The notes below the pieces were generated by a model. It did no database searches, was not told the origin of the DNA, and saw nothing but the letters and a program-made list of their open reading frames with translations. Of a stretch of 35,929 nt of DNA, positions 1 to 7,528 are shown in pieces. The translations under genes and the position numbers were made by a program. Numbering within the stretch: the first letter of the stretch is position 1; every line of letters begins with the position of its first letter. This DNA is from Microcystis sp. T1-4 (lineage in GTDB: Bacteria > Cyanobacteriota > Cyanobacteriia > Cyanobacteriales > Microcystaceae), in NCBI RefSeq assembly GCF_000297435.1, contig NZ_CAIP01000119.1:1-35929 (forward strand), given 5' to 3'.

Positions 1-1
1 G

Positions 2-88
2 GTTTTAGATGCGTTAATTACTCAGGTTAAACATATTAATCCAAGACTATATCAAGAGGTTTTATCTACCGCACAAGAATCATTTTAA
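2..88 (+). CDS. 3' end of an unidentified gene (partial)
   Basis: An open frame enters from the left edge and ends at TAA 86-88, giving 28 residues that begin VLDALITQVKHINPRLY and end with ESF. The composition is that of a normal soluble protein tail. Too little is present to assign a family. The next 60 bases carry no gene. Confidence 0.5.
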   Translation, partial: VLDALITQVKHINPRLYQEVLSTAQESF

Positions 89-151
89 TTATTCAATAAT
101 TTTTGATAAAGGGAGGTCAACATCATCACTCACGTCCCCTAAAAACATTAA

Positions 152-433
152 TTAATTGTCGTTAATGTTGTCTTGATTATGCTTTTTAGACAACAACGCC
201 TCTAATCCTAATGTTACTATTCCTAGAATTGTGAGGGGTTCAGGCACAGACTGGATAGATTTAGTGGCTACTTGTAAATTATCAATTGAAAAAATTCCAT
301 TACCGCCAACGGGAGATATCTCGAGACGAGATGCAGGAGTAGATGTGACAACACCTAAAAACTTAAAAACGTTTGGGTTAAGGCTACTAATTGTAGAGGC
401 GAATAATCCTAAGTCCCGTTTATTTTTTTTCAT
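152..433 (-). pseudogene. C-terminal fragment of a PEP-CTERM protein
   Basis: The 93-residue product ends with a PEP-CTERM sorting signal: VPEP near residue 63, a hydrophobic stretch (LTILGIVTLGLEALL) and a basic tail (KKH). Just before it is the sequence GIFSIDNLQVA, which resembles the last strand of the beta-sandwich often found in such proteins. There is no signal peptide, and PEP-CTERM proteins need one for export and exosortase processing, so this is probably the 3' remnant of a longer gene rather than a working one. The nominal ATG at 433 may be an internal Met. No matching N-terminal half was seen upstream between 434 and 720. Confidence 0.6.
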
Positions 434-721
434 TCATCAGCAGAGCTTATTAAATAAACCATGCAGAGAGAAAATATCTGGTATAATGGCACTCCTGCAA
501 GGATTTAACTAGGAATAAGCCGATTTATGTTGCTAAGGATATATTTTGAGCAACTTTTGTCAAGTTAGCCAGATAATCAAGTTATTTTGTGATCAGTTAG
601 GGTAGGGAGATTACTACAGCCTTGTCATCGGAGTCAGTCATGGGAATTTGGCAGCTATTGTTTTCCTAATGGCGGTTTATACTAGAAGTCAAATCCCTTC
701 CTTTGTTTATTTGTTAAAAAA
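434..721. other. Intergenic region, no gene found
   Basis: AT-rich spacer between the PEP-CTERM fragment and the antitoxin-like gene. It has TATAAT-like hexamers (for example 482-487 and TATACT at 678-683) but no well spaced -35 partner, so no promoter is called. No repeat shared with the rest of the window was noticed. Confidence 0.4.
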
Positions 722-1159
722 ATGACACGAGATACTTTACATATAAGCACTCAGGTTTTACCCAGTAATAAGATTGAAATTGCCACCCCTGAATTAAATG
801 TGGGTGAGGTGGTTGAAGTTTTGATACTTGCCAAAACTCCTCAAAATAATCAAGATAAAAATGAATCTGATCCCTTAATAGGTTTATTTAAAAGTTCCCC
901 TAATTTAGCAACTCAATCTGAAGAAAGTGTCCAAGGTTATCCAGTTTATCTAGAGCAGACGGAGGGAGATTTAGCTAAGAATGGAAAAAATATTGAGCAA
1001 CTTAATAATAATTCCAATATCGGTCAAACACAGTTGGGTTTTGGAGAATTTATTCAAAAATTTCGCCAAGAACATAATCTAGAACAAAATGGTATTGAAT
1101 CAGAAGAACTTTTGGAGGGAGTGTGCGATTTATCATCGGGAAGCGAGGTAATTTGGTGA
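722..1159 (+). CDS. VapB-like antitoxin (toxin partner decayed)
   Basis: A 145-residue acidic protein with no membrane segment. The N-terminal part (IEIATPELNVGEVVEVLIL, residues about 18-37) looks like a small beta-strand DNA-binding or antitoxin domain. The motif DPLIGLFKSSPNLATQSEE (about 50-68) is common at the end of cyanobacterial antitoxins. The last 40 residues (FGEFIQKFRQEHN..., ending SGSEVIW) resemble a second VapB-type antitoxin tail. It may therefore be two antitoxin modules joined. Immediately downstream, and with its frame overlapping the end of this gene, is the remnant of a PIN-domain toxin, which supports the assignment. Family names are inferred from motif memory, not from a search. 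Confidence 0.5.
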   Translation: MTRDTLHISTQVLPSNKIEIATPELNVGEVVEVLILAKTPQNNQDKNESDPLIGLFKSSPNLATQSEESVQGYPVYLEQTEGDLAKNGKNIEQLNNNSNIGQTQLGFGEFIQKFRQEHNLEQNGIESEELLEGVCDLSSGSEVIW

Positions 1160-1164
1160 ATTGA

Positions 1165-1290
1165 CGTTTTTTACTCGATAGTAATATCTTATCAGAGCCT
1201 TTACGACCTCAACCGAATACAAAGGTTATGGAAAAACTACTTGAACAATCGGAGTCTCCCCAAAAGGAAAACTTCCTATCTCATCATTAA
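1165..1290 (+). pseudogene. Truncated VapC-like PIN toxin remnant
   Basis: Forty-one codons read RFLLDSNILSEPLRPQPN and continue TKVMEKLLEQSESP before stopping at TAA 1288-1290. This matches the start of VapC ribonucleases of the PIN family, in which the first acidic catalytic residue lies in the LDTNILSE motif (here LDSNILSE). No start codon exists: the codon just before is TGA (1162-1164). The other catalytic acidic residues, normally spread over about 130 residues, are absent. The toxin is therefore dead, truncated by about two thirds, directly behind its presumed antitoxin at 722-1159. Confidence 0.65.
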
Positions 1291-1456
1291 GATAACTGCT
1301 GTATTCAGTTTTCTTACCCGGTGTCCGTCAACTGGGAGGAATGCCGATAGCCGGTTAAAACCAGTAAGACAGGGCGGAGAGAGTAACTAAAGACCATTTT
1401 TTTGGTAAGATCAAAGCTAAACTAACCATCACGCCCTCTTGAGGAAAGATTTATTT

Positions 1457-1744
1457 ATGAGCGATATAGGGTTTATTTTGACGATAATCAACAATTTCCT
1501 GCAAATTTACTCGGTAATCCTAATTGTTAGGGTTTTACTGACTTGGTTCCAAAATGCCGGTTGGGCCTATCAGATTATGTCTTTTCTCAGTCCGATTACC
1601 GATCCCTATTTAAACCTCTTTCGCTCGATTATCCCACCCCTAGGCGGGATGGACTTGTCCCCGATTCTCGCTTTCCTGCTGCTCAACGTCGTTCAGAGTG
1701 TCGTAGCCACAGGGGCCAGCAGTCTGGTCAGTAGCAGTTTCTAA
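1457..1744 (+). CDS. YggT / Ycf19 family membrane protein
   Basis: A 95-residue integral membrane protein with two hydrophobic segments (about residues 4-27 and 68-90) flanking the family hallmark region TWFQNAGWAYQIMSFLSPITDPYLN and FRSIIPPLGGMDLSP. YggT/YlmG proteins occur in cyanobacteria and plastids (Ycf19) and have been linked to nucleoid distribution and cell or plastid division. The start at ATG 1457 is preferred over an in-frame TTG at 1439, because GAGGAAAG (1441-1448) is a good ribosome binding site for it. The gene ends tail to tail with the next one: the two stop codons overlap by two bases. Confidence 0.88.
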   Translation: MSDIGFILTIINNFLQIYSVILIVRVLLTWFQNAGWAYQIMSFLSPITDPYLNLFRSIIPPLGGMDLSPILAFLLLNVVQSVVATGASSLVSSSF

Positions 1745-2181
1745 ATCCGCGGATCCACACTACTGGTAAAACCGGAAGCTTTGAATTTTTCCAGTCGCAA
1801 GGGGGTTGGTTGATTGGTAGAAACAGAAATTCTGATCTCGAAATCACTAATCCCCGGCGGCACTTCGGGAATTGCTCCGACTCGGCTACGATTTTGTAAA
1901 GCCGGTTCCCCGTTAGCATCGTAAATCCGACCAAAAACATCGGCATCATAGACGGTTTTTCCAGAATTATTTTTAGCCTTGCCGGTGATTAAAAAACAAT
2001 TAGCCGGAAAACTGGTTCCCCCACTGGTGACACTCCCCTCGGCTAATTCGGGGGGACAGTCCTTGTAAGATACATCTAATAGTTGAATTGGGGTCAAAGC
2101 TTGAGCAGTAGGGATGATAAGCCAGCTAGACAGCCAGAAAAGAAGAGAAAGGAGCAAAACGGTGAGCGAGCGTGGTGTCAT
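1741..2181 (-). CDS. Secreted hypothetical protein
   Basis: A 146-residue protein with a clear signal peptide: MTPR followed by a long hydrophobic core (LTVLLLSLLFWLSSWLII) and an AQA-L cleavage site near residue 28. The mature part has two Cys residues (about 42 and 62, likely a disulfide) and strand-rich sequence such as CFLITGKAKNNSGKTVYDAD and a PPG turn, reminiscent of small immunoglobulin-like or FxLYD-type extracytoplasmic domains that describe changes relative to a partner. I do not recognise a named family. The 3' end overlaps the stop codon of yggT. Confidence 0.7.
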   Translation of the reverse strand: MTPRSLTVLLLSLLFWLSSWLIIPTAQALTPIQLLDVSYKDCPPELAEGSVTSGGTSFPANCFLITGKAKNNSGKTVYDADVFGRIYDANGEPALQNRSRVGAIPEVPPGISDFEIRISVSTNQPTPLRLEKFKASGFTSSVDPRI

Positions 2182-2267
2182 AGATGAGTGATTTTACGGT
2201 ATGATTTCCCCAATACTTAGATTATCGTGGATCGTCACCCTTTGAAATCAGCTTTTTTAGGACTCTC

Positions 2268-2861
2268 ATGGATCGAGATGAGATTGAAACCACTCTCAAA
2301 GCGGCTTTTCTCCAGTGTGAGGCTTTATCCTGTCCTCTCAATCAACAACAAAAAGAAATTTTGTTAGAGGTGTTTTTTGAGCGAAATTCCCTCGCTGATG
2401 GCAATCCCCTCGACGCATTAACATCTATGCAAAGGGAGATTTTGCTGGAATTTATCCTCAAACAAGAACGGGAAAATTTAGCTTGGAAAAGTTCCCTCCT
2501 CAATGATTGGCTTAATGATCGCCCTTCCGGTGCGGTACAATTTATCCGCGATCGGTATGGCTTGGCTTGGTTGAATAGCATAAAACCGATTCATTGGCAA
2601 GAATATTTACAAAAATTAAGGTTAACCAGAGAAAAATTACAGGTGGGAGATACGATCGAGGTGTCTAATGGATTATGGGAATGGATTCCCGCAGACGCTG
2701 CCGATAGTTGCGACTGGTTTCCCTGTGAGGTAATAGAAGTAAATGAAAGTGAGGATGACTCCCCCCCTGTTAGTTGCCGTATTCGCTTTCAAAACGGTGA
2801 AGAATGGGAAATACAAGGAATATATCAGTGGAATCGCCCTAATTGGCGTTTTCTGACCTGA
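2268..2861 (+). CDS. Conserved-looking cyanobacterial hypothetical protein
   Basis: A 197-residue soluble protein without signal peptide or membrane segment. The N-terminal half is helical and charged, with a repeated motif QQKEILLEVFF (about 26-37) and MQREILLEFIL (about 53-64), suggesting an internal duplication. The C-terminal 70 residues are rich in Trp and acidic residues (GLWEWIPADAADSCDWFP, IQGIYQWNRPNWRFL) and look like a small beta-barrel. I do not recognise the family. It precedes the grx-gshB pair with a 63-base gap, so it may share their transcript, but nothing proves this. Confidence 0.75.
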   Translation: MDRDEIETTLKAAFLQCEALSCPLNQQQKEILLEVFFERNSLADGNPLDALTSMQREILLEFILKQERENLAWKSSLLNDWLNDRPSGAVQFIRDRYGLAWLNSIKPIHWQEYLQKLRLTREKLQVGDTIEVSNGLWEWIPADAADSCDWFPCEVIEVNESEDDSPPVSCRIRFQNGEEWEIQGIYQWNRPNWRFLT

Positions 2862-2924
2862 AGGAAGATCACTGCTCGGTTATCGGCTAAAATTTAAGAT
2901 ATGTAAAGAAGGGAGATAAATTTT

Positions 2925-3185
2925 ATGGCCGCTAATGTTGAGATCTATACTTGGAGTTCCTGTCCTTTCTGTATCCGCGCTAAAGCATTACTCAAGAAAA
3001 AAGGAGTGGAGTTTACTGAATATTGTATCGATGGTGATGAAGGAGCGCGAGCCAAAATGTCCGATCGAGCCAATGGTCGTACAAGTGTACCACAAATTTT
3101 TATAAACGATCAACACATCGGGGGCTGCGATGACATCTATGCTTTAGATAGAAGTGGTGGTTTAGCTCCCCTGTTGCAGAATTAA
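2925..3185 (+). CDS. grxC: Glutaredoxin 3 (dithiol)
   Basis: An 86-residue thiol-disulfide oxidoreductase that uses glutathione to reduce protein disulfides and mixed disulfides. The active site is C13-P-F-C16 in the sequence WSSCPFC. The cis-proline loop TSVPQIF and the glycine-rich GGCDD glutathione-binding motif follow in the usual places, and the length is standard. AAGGGAG about ten bases upstream of ATG 2925 is a good ribosome binding site. Glutathione synthetase starts 15 bases after the stop, so the two form an obvious operon that couples making glutathione to using it, an arrangement well known in cyanobacteria. Confidence 0.95.
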   Translation: MAANVEIYTWSSCPFCIRAKALLKKKGVEFTEYCIDGDEGARAKMSDRANGRTSVPQIFINDQHIGGCDDIYALDRSGGLAPLLQN

Positions 3186-3200
3186 GGATAAAAACTATTA

Positions 3201-4184
3201 ATGAAACTAGCCTTTATTATCGATCCGATCGAGCATCTCGATCCGGGCCATGATACCAGTGTAGCTATCATGGAAGCGTCCCAATTATTAGGCCATGAAG
3301 TCTGGATGACTTCCATCACTGATCTCAGTGCGATTGCGGGAAAAGCTTGGGCAAAACTAACTAAAATTGAACTGGTTCCCGTGGAATTAAAAGATAATCA
3401 TTGGGAGGCTGTATCTCAATGGTATCAAAGACAAGAGACAGTTTTTACCTGCCTAGAAAACTTCGATTTTGTCTGGATGCGAAAAGACCCACCCGTGACA
3501 ATTGCCTATCTTTATGCCACCTATTTATTAGACCTGATCGACCCCCAAAAAACCCAAGTAATTAACTCAACTAGGGGTTTACGCCATGCCAATGAAAAGT
3601 TATATACTATTCACTTTGCTCAGGTAATGCCCGCCACAATTGTTTCCCAAGATAAAGCGACAATTAGGGAATTTGTCAACCAAAAAGGGGCAGCAGTTAT
3701 GAAACCTTTGGGGGGCAAAGCAGGGGAGGGAATTTTATTTCTTAGTCCCGAAGATCGCAATCTCAATTCAATGATTGAAATTAGCACAAAATGGGGACAA
3801 GAACCGGTAATGATTCAAGATTATTTACCAGCTGCCAAAGAAGGAGATAAACGCATTATTGTCCTCAATGGCGAACCCATCGGGGCAGTTAATCGCATTC
3901 CCACCGGTTCAGAATTTCGCGGTAATATGGCCGTGGGTGGACGGGTGGCAAAAACAGAAATCAGCGATCGAGAATTAGAAATCTGTGCCACTTTAGCCCC
4001 AAAATTACGAAAAGATGGCCTATATTTTGTCGGATTAGATGTGATTGGTGGCTATCTGACGGAAGTTAATGTCACCAGTCCCACTGGCATTCGCGAGATC
4101 GATCGATTAAACAATGTTAGTTTAGGTCAACAGGTAATTCAATGGCTAGAAAATTTTTCGGGAAATGGGGAGTATTTTCAGTGA
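3201..4184 (+). CDS. gshB: Glutathione synthetase
   Basis: A 327-residue ATP-grasp ligase that joins gamma-glutamylcysteine and glycine to make glutathione. Recognisable parts are the N-terminal MKLAFIIDP domain, FVWMRKDPPV near residue 90, the ATP-grasp segment VMKPLGGKAGEGI (about 166-178) and the metal and substrate region RIPTGSEFRGNMAVGG (about 233-248), ending with EVNVTSPTGIREI near 300. The length matches the family. The last residues (EYFQ) and the TGA stop lie in the first unit of the heptad-type repeat that fills the following spacer, so the repeat touches the gene end. Co-transcribed with grxC. Confidence 0.95.
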   Translation: MKLAFIIDPIEHLDPGHDTSVAIMEASQLLGHEVWMTSITDLSAIAGKAWAKLTKIELVPVELKDNHWEAVSQWYQRQETVFTCLENFDFVWMRKDPPVTIAYLYATYLLDLIDPQKTQVINSTRGLRHANEKLYTIHFAQVMPATIVSQDKATIREFVNQKGAAVMKPLGGKAGEGILFLSPEDRNLNSMIEISTKWGQEPVMIQDYLPAAKEGDKRIIVLNGEPIGAVNRIPTGSEFRGNMAVGGRVAKTEISDRELEICATLAPKLRKDGLYFVGLDVIGGYLTEVNVTSPTGIREIDRLNNVSLGQQVIQWLENFSGNGEYFQ

Positions 4185-4328
4185 ACAGCAAACAGTAAAC
4201 AGTAATCAGCGAAAAGACAGTAGGAAACTTCTATTTAATACTGCACACTTAAAACTCAAATCTGATAACTGATAACTGATAACTTACCCACTGATAACTG
4301 ATAACTGATAACTGATAACTGTAAAAAA
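4185..4328. repeat. Heptad repeat array (ACTGATA type)
   Basis: After the gshB stop come CAGTAA/CAGTGA-type units and then runs of ACTGATA (4262-4321). The stretch from about 4210 to 4270 (AAAAGACAGTAGGAA, a middle part, then AAACTCAAATCTGATAACTG) recurs at 6477-6555. The left half is CAGT-rich and the right half ACTG-rich, so the two can pair as an imperfect long hairpin. Such short tandemly repeated sequences are typical of cyanobacterial intergenic DNA. Confidence 0.85.
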
Positions 4329-4640
4329 ATGAATGCTTTATCAATACCGACGTGGATAGTTCATGTATCGAGTGTCGTAGAATGGATAGCGGCGATCTGG
4401 TTAGTCTGGACCTATGGCGACATCAGTAGCGATCGATCGTGGCGAATGTTATCTTGGGGAATGTTACCCGCTTTAATTGGGGCCATGTGTGCCTGTACAT
4501 GGCATTTTTTTGATAATATCAGTGCCTTATCCTGGTTAGTCACCCTACAGGCAGCCATGACTGTCTTAGGAAATTTTACCCTCTGTGCTGCCGGTTGGTG
4601 GCTGTGGCGTTCCAGTAAAATCAGCGTTAACAATGAATAA
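4329..4640 (+). CDS. DUF2499 (Ycf49-like) membrane protein
   Basis: A 103-residue protein with three hydrophobic segments (about 8-27, 40-58 and 66-93) and the family-like motifs SIPTWIVHVSSVVEWI and HFFDN. DUF2499 proteins are found in cyanobacteria and plants and normally sit next to a DUF3593 gene, as here: the next start codon overlaps this stop by eight bases (4633-4640), which suggests translational coupling and a shared membrane complex. The molecular role is not established. No clear ribosome binding site; the start lies right after a heptad array. Confidence 0.82.
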   Translation: MNALSIPTWIVHVSSVVEWIAAIWLVWTYGDISSDRSWRMLSWGMLPALIGAMCACTWHFFDNISALSWLVTLQAAMTVLGNFTLCAAGWWLWRSSKISVNNE

Positions 4641-4956
4641 AGAGAGTTTATTTGCCATTTCCCTGTTTCCCTATCTGGGGTTTCTTTGGTTTGTCACTCG
4701 TTCGGGAAAAATGCCCCGTTTAGCCTTAATTGGCTTTTATGTGCTGTTAATCTTCGTTTTTATCACTATTCCTGCTGGTATCTACGCCAAAATCCACTAT
4801 GGTCAAGAATTAGCCAACGTCGATTGGTTACACGGCAGCGCCGAATTTTTCCTCACCCTCTCCAATATTCTCGTCGTCTTAGGTTTTCGTCAGGCAATTT
4901 TAGCGAAAAAGGAAACAGAGAAAGGGGAACAGTGGACAGTGAACAGTAAACAGTAA
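4633..4956 (+). CDS. DUF3593 membrane protein
   Basis: A 107-residue membrane protein with hydrophobic segments at about 5-22, 30-49 and 68-86 and the sequence FPYLGFLWFVTRSG typical of DUF3593. ATG 4633 overlaps the stop of the preceding DUF2499 gene; a longer in-frame start at 4585 would lie wholly inside that gene and is not preferred. The C-terminal residues EQWTVNSKQ are encoded by the first unit of the CAGT/ACTG repeat array, so the natural end of the protein has probably been replaced or extended by repeat sequence. Confidence 0.8.
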   Translation: MNKESLFAISLFPYLGFLWFVTRSGKMPRLALIGFYVLLIFVFITIPAGIYAKIHYGQELANVDWLHGSAEFFLTLSNILVVLGFRQAILAKKETEKGEQWTVNSKQ

Positions 4957-5227
4957 TCAGTGAACTGACAACTCACATCTGATAACTGATAACTGATAAC
5001 TGATAACTGATAACTGATAACTGATAGTGGGGGGTATTTTCAGGGAACAGTGGACAGTGAACAGTAAACAGTAATCAGTGAACTGACAACTCACATCTGA
5101 TAACTGATAACTGATAACTGATAACTGATAGTGGGGGGTATTTTCAGGGAACAGTGGACAGTGAACAGTAAACAGTAATCAGTGAACTGATGACTGATAA
5201 CTGATAACTGATAACTGATGACTGATA
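4927..5227. repeat. Nested tandem repeat with heptad core
   Basis: A large unit is tandemly repeated: 4927-5044 (118 bp), 5045-5148 (104 bp) and a partial third from 5149. Each begins GAACAGTGGACAGTGAACAG, passes through CAGTAATCAGTGAACTGA, then several ACTGATA heptads and, in the two complete units, ends GTGGGGGGTATTTTCAGG. The first two differ by exactly 14 bases, two heptads, showing slippage inside units that are themselves duplicated. The terminal motif GTATTTTCAG also occurs at the 3' end of gshB (4171-4180). The region 4957-5430 contains no gene. Confidence 0.9.
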
Positions 5228-5345
5228 AGTAGGTAGGCACAATTATTTGTAGGATGGGTTAGCGGTAGCGTAACCCATGCGGGCGTTGGGTTTCATGCTT
5301 CAACCCAACCTACGTTCATTTTATATTTAATTCCACCCACCTACT
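5228..5345. mobile_element. 118-bp MITE, copy 1, with TA duplication
   Basis: The element begins AGTAGGTAGG and ends CCACCTACT, imperfect terminal inverted repeats, and is flanked by TA on both sides (5226-5227 and 5346-5347). It sits inside an ACTGATA heptad array: removing the element and one TA restores the uninterrupted repeat ACTGATAACTGATG. It is base-for-base identical to 25198-25315. It has internal inverted repeats around GTAACCCATGC and TTGGGTTTC/CAACCC and no reading frame. TA duplication points to mobilisation by an IS630/Tc1-type transposase, which is not encoded in this window. Confidence 0.88.
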
Positions 5346-5393
5346 TAACTGATGACTGATAACTGATAACTGATCACTGATCACTGAATTGTG
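5346..5393. repeat. Continuation of heptad array
   Basis: The ACTGATA/ACTGATG units resume after the MITE and run up to TCACTGATCACTGA just before the glycosyltransferase gene. Together with 5186-5227 they form the array that the MITE interrupted. Confidence 0.8.
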
Positions 5394-5430
5394 ATACAAT
5401 CGCCCCAAAAGGCCCCTGCGTCAGTCAACT

Positions 5431-6450
5431 ATGCCCCCGATTACACCGTCCATCAGTGTCAATGAACCAAACCCGCAGGCTGCTATCCAGACTTTATCGG
5501 TAGTGGTTCCCATTTATAACGAAGTGGACAGTATCCCCCATCTCGTCGAGAGTATCGCCACGATTTTGCGTTCTTATCAAATTAACTACGAGATTATCTG
5601 TGTTGACGACGGTTCTAAGGATGGTTCCACCGAGGTTTTAACTAATTTAGCCCAAAATCGCCATGATCTCAAGGCGGTAATATTGCGACGCAACTACGGA
5701 CAAACCCCCGCCATGGCTGCCGGATTTAATTATGCCACGGGACAGATAATCGTTACCCTCGACGGCGATTTACAGAACGATCCCAATGATATACCCCTAT
5801 TATTGGCCAAATTAGAGGAAGGTTATGACCTCGTGAGTGGCTGGCGCAAAAATCGCCAAGATGACCGGGTAAAACGGCTTTTACCCTCAAAAATAGCTAA
5901 TTGGCTAATAGCAAAGGTAACAGGGGTCAAATTACACGACTACGGTTGTTCTTTGAAAGCCTATCGAGCCGAATTAGTGGCCGATATGAATCTCTACGGG
6001 GAATTACATCGCTTTTTACCCGCGTTAGCTTTTATTGAAGGGGCAAAAATAACCGAAATTCCCGTTAATCACCACGCTAGACGGTTCGGACAGAGTAAAT
6101 ATGGTTTAGGTCGCACAATTCGCGTGATTATGGACTTATTTACTGTCTTTTTTATGAAAAAGTTCCTCACCCGTCCGATGCACATTTTTGGACTCTACGG
6201 ACTGTTATCCATGGTGGTGGGGATTATTTTAGGCACTTATCTGACTATTCTCAAACTCGGTTTCGGACAAGACATCGGCGATCGACCTTTGTTAATCCTA
6301 GCTGTGTTATTCTTTTTAACTGGGGTACAATTACTCTGTTTTGGTCTTTTGGCAGAAATTTTGATGCGAACTTACCATGAATCCCAAAAACGTCCTATCT
6401 ACCGCGTTCGTACTGTTGTCGGGGATAGGGGATTTTTCAGTGAGCAGTAA
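5431..6450 (+). CDS. GT2 glycosyltransferase, DPM1/GtrB-like, membrane-anchored
   Basis: A 339-residue family 2 glycosyltransferase of the dolichyl/undecaprenyl-phosphate sugar transferase type, expected to load a sugar onto a polyprenyl-phosphate carrier at the inner face of the membrane. The GT-A domain shows SVVVPIYNE (23-31), CVDDGSKDGST (57-67) and the metal-binding LDGDLQNDP (110-118, DGD 111-113), then a conserved YGCSLKAYR motif. Two C-terminal membrane helices (about 251-274 and 287-310) anchor it, as in GtrB. The acceptor and sugar cannot be told from sequence. The last residues (FFSEQ) and the stop are encoded by the start of the following repeat array. Confidence 0.9.
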   Translation: MPPITPSISVNEPNPQAAIQTLSVVVPIYNEVDSIPHLVESIATILRSYQINYEIICVDDGSKDGSTEVLTNLAQNRHDLKAVILRRNYGQTPAMAAGFNYATGQIIVTLDGDLQNDPNDIPLLLAKLEEGYDLVSGWRKNRQDDRVKRLLPSKIANWLIAKVTGVKLHDYGCSLKAYRAELVADMNLYGELHRFLPALAFIEGAKITEIPVNHHARRFGQSKYGLGRTIRVIMDLFTVFFMKKFLTRPMHIFGLYGLLSMVVGIILGTYLTILKLGFGQDIGDRPLLILAVLFFLTGVQLLCFGLLAEILMRTYHESQKRPIYRVRTVVGDRGFFSEQ

Positions 6451-6586
6451 ACAGTAAACAGTGAGCAGTAATCAGTGAAAAGACAGTAGGAAGCTGCTAT
6501 TTAATACTGCCCACTTAATACATACTGCACACTTAAAACTCAAATCTGATAACTGATAACTGATAACTGATAACTGATAACTGAAA
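6436..6586. repeat. Heptad repeat array with duplicated spacer
   Basis: The array starts inside the end of the glycosyltransferase gene with CAGTGAGCAGTAAACAG and ends with ACTGATA heptads (6546-6584). Between them is a block related to that at 4210-4270; here it contains a short internal duplication (CTGCCCACTTAA then CTGCACACTTAA). No gene lies between 6451 and 6591. Confidence 0.85.
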
Positions 6587-6591
6587 AAAAT

Positions 6592-7467
6592 ATGACTATT
6601 TGGGAACTTGATTTTTATTCGCGGCCGGTGCTGGATGAAAATAATAAAAAAAGATGGGAATTATTAATCTGTGAAACTCCAGCAACAATCGATCGCTCCT
6701 CCGATACACTATTTAAATATGCCAGTTATTGTCCTAATACGATGGTTAATTCCCAATGGTTAGGAGAGGCAATTACTGCAGCTATCAAGGAAGCGGGGGT
6801 AACTCCCAAAAAAATTCGCTTTTTCCGTCGTCAGATGAATAACATGATTAGCAAAGCTTGCGAAGATATCGGTATTCCCGCTTCCCCTAGTCGTCGCACT
6901 CATGCTCTCACTAGATGGATAGAAGAAAGAATGGTTAATTTCTACCCCCAAGAAGTTGGTTATGATCAAAATTTAACTAAAACCGCTTCCGTTAATTATC
7001 CCCCTTTAAATGCTGTTCCCCTTCCCGATGCTGTCCGGGGAGATAAGGCAGATAAATGGGCCTTTGTCACGCTAGAATTGTCTTCTTTTAATGATTTAAA
7101 AGATTGGGATATTAGCTTCGGAGAAAATTTGCCTATACTGGGAATGGGATTAGATGAGAATCTAAAAATACCCGGTTTAGTTATTTTTTCCCCCCGCGCT
7201 TTACCCCTAGCTGGTTGGATGTCAGGGTTAGAAATGGCCTATTTAAAGTTAGAAGCTGGTTCTCGTCCTCTGCTACGTTTAGAAACGGGTGCTAGTGATA
7301 GCTGGATTCTCGTCAACGTCACTAATGCCGAGACTTTAAACGAAGCTAAAAACTTTGAAGAAGCTAAACAAAAAGCCAATAATCTGCATTTTTTAGCCGT
7401 TCAATCTAACCCTGAATCGGAATCCTTCGCTGGTTTTTGGCTACTACAAGAAGGCTCTCAAGAGTAA
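6592..7467 (+). CDS. Tab2/Atab2 family protein (DUF1092)
   Basis: A 291-residue soluble protein beginning MTIWELDFYSRPVLDENNKK, the hallmark start of the Tab2 family. In Chlamydomonas and Arabidopsis, Tab2/Atab2 binds RNA and is needed for translation of the photosystem I subunit mRNA psaB; cyanobacterial homologues are thought to have a comparable RNA-linked role, which is not shown here. Further family segments are KKIRFFRRQMNNMI (about 76-89), SRRTHALTRWIEER (about 103-116) and GLEMAYLKLEAGSRPLLRLE (about 212-231). Full length for the family. It faces the apocarotenoid oxygenase gene, with hairpins between the two stops. Confidence 0.9.
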   Translation: MTIWELDFYSRPVLDENNKKRWELLICETPATIDRSSDTLFKYASYCPNTMVNSQWLGEAITAAIKEAGVTPKKIRFFRRQMNNMISKACEDIGIPASPSRRTHALTRWIEERMVNFYPQEVGYDQNLTKTASVNYPPLNAVPLPDAVRGDKADKWAFVTLELSSFNDLKDWDISFGENLPILGMGLDENLKIPGLVIFSPRALPLAGWMSGLEMAYLKLEAGSRPLLRLETGASDSWILVNVTNAETLNEAKNFEEAKQKANNLHFLAVQSNPESESFAGFWLLQEGSQE

Positions 7468-7477
7468 AGTTTAGTCA

Positions 7478-7528
7478 GGGTGGTTTTTCAATCCACCCCT
7501 AGACAATTAACTTAAAAACATTGTCTAG
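7478..7528. terminator. Two hairpins between convergent genes
   Basis: GGGTGG (7478-7483) pairs with CCACCC (7493-7498), closely followed by CTAGACAAT (7499-7507) pairing perfectly with ATTGTCTAG (7520-7528). They lie between, and partly overlap, the 3' ends of two convergent genes (stop at 7467 on + and at 7512 on -), the position expected of a bidirectional terminator, although no strong T-run follows. Confidence 0.55.

Noticed and set aside
4262..5393. Possible CRISPR array
   Set aside because: The repeats are contiguous heptads or larger tandem units with no unique spacers of constant length, and no cas gene is near.
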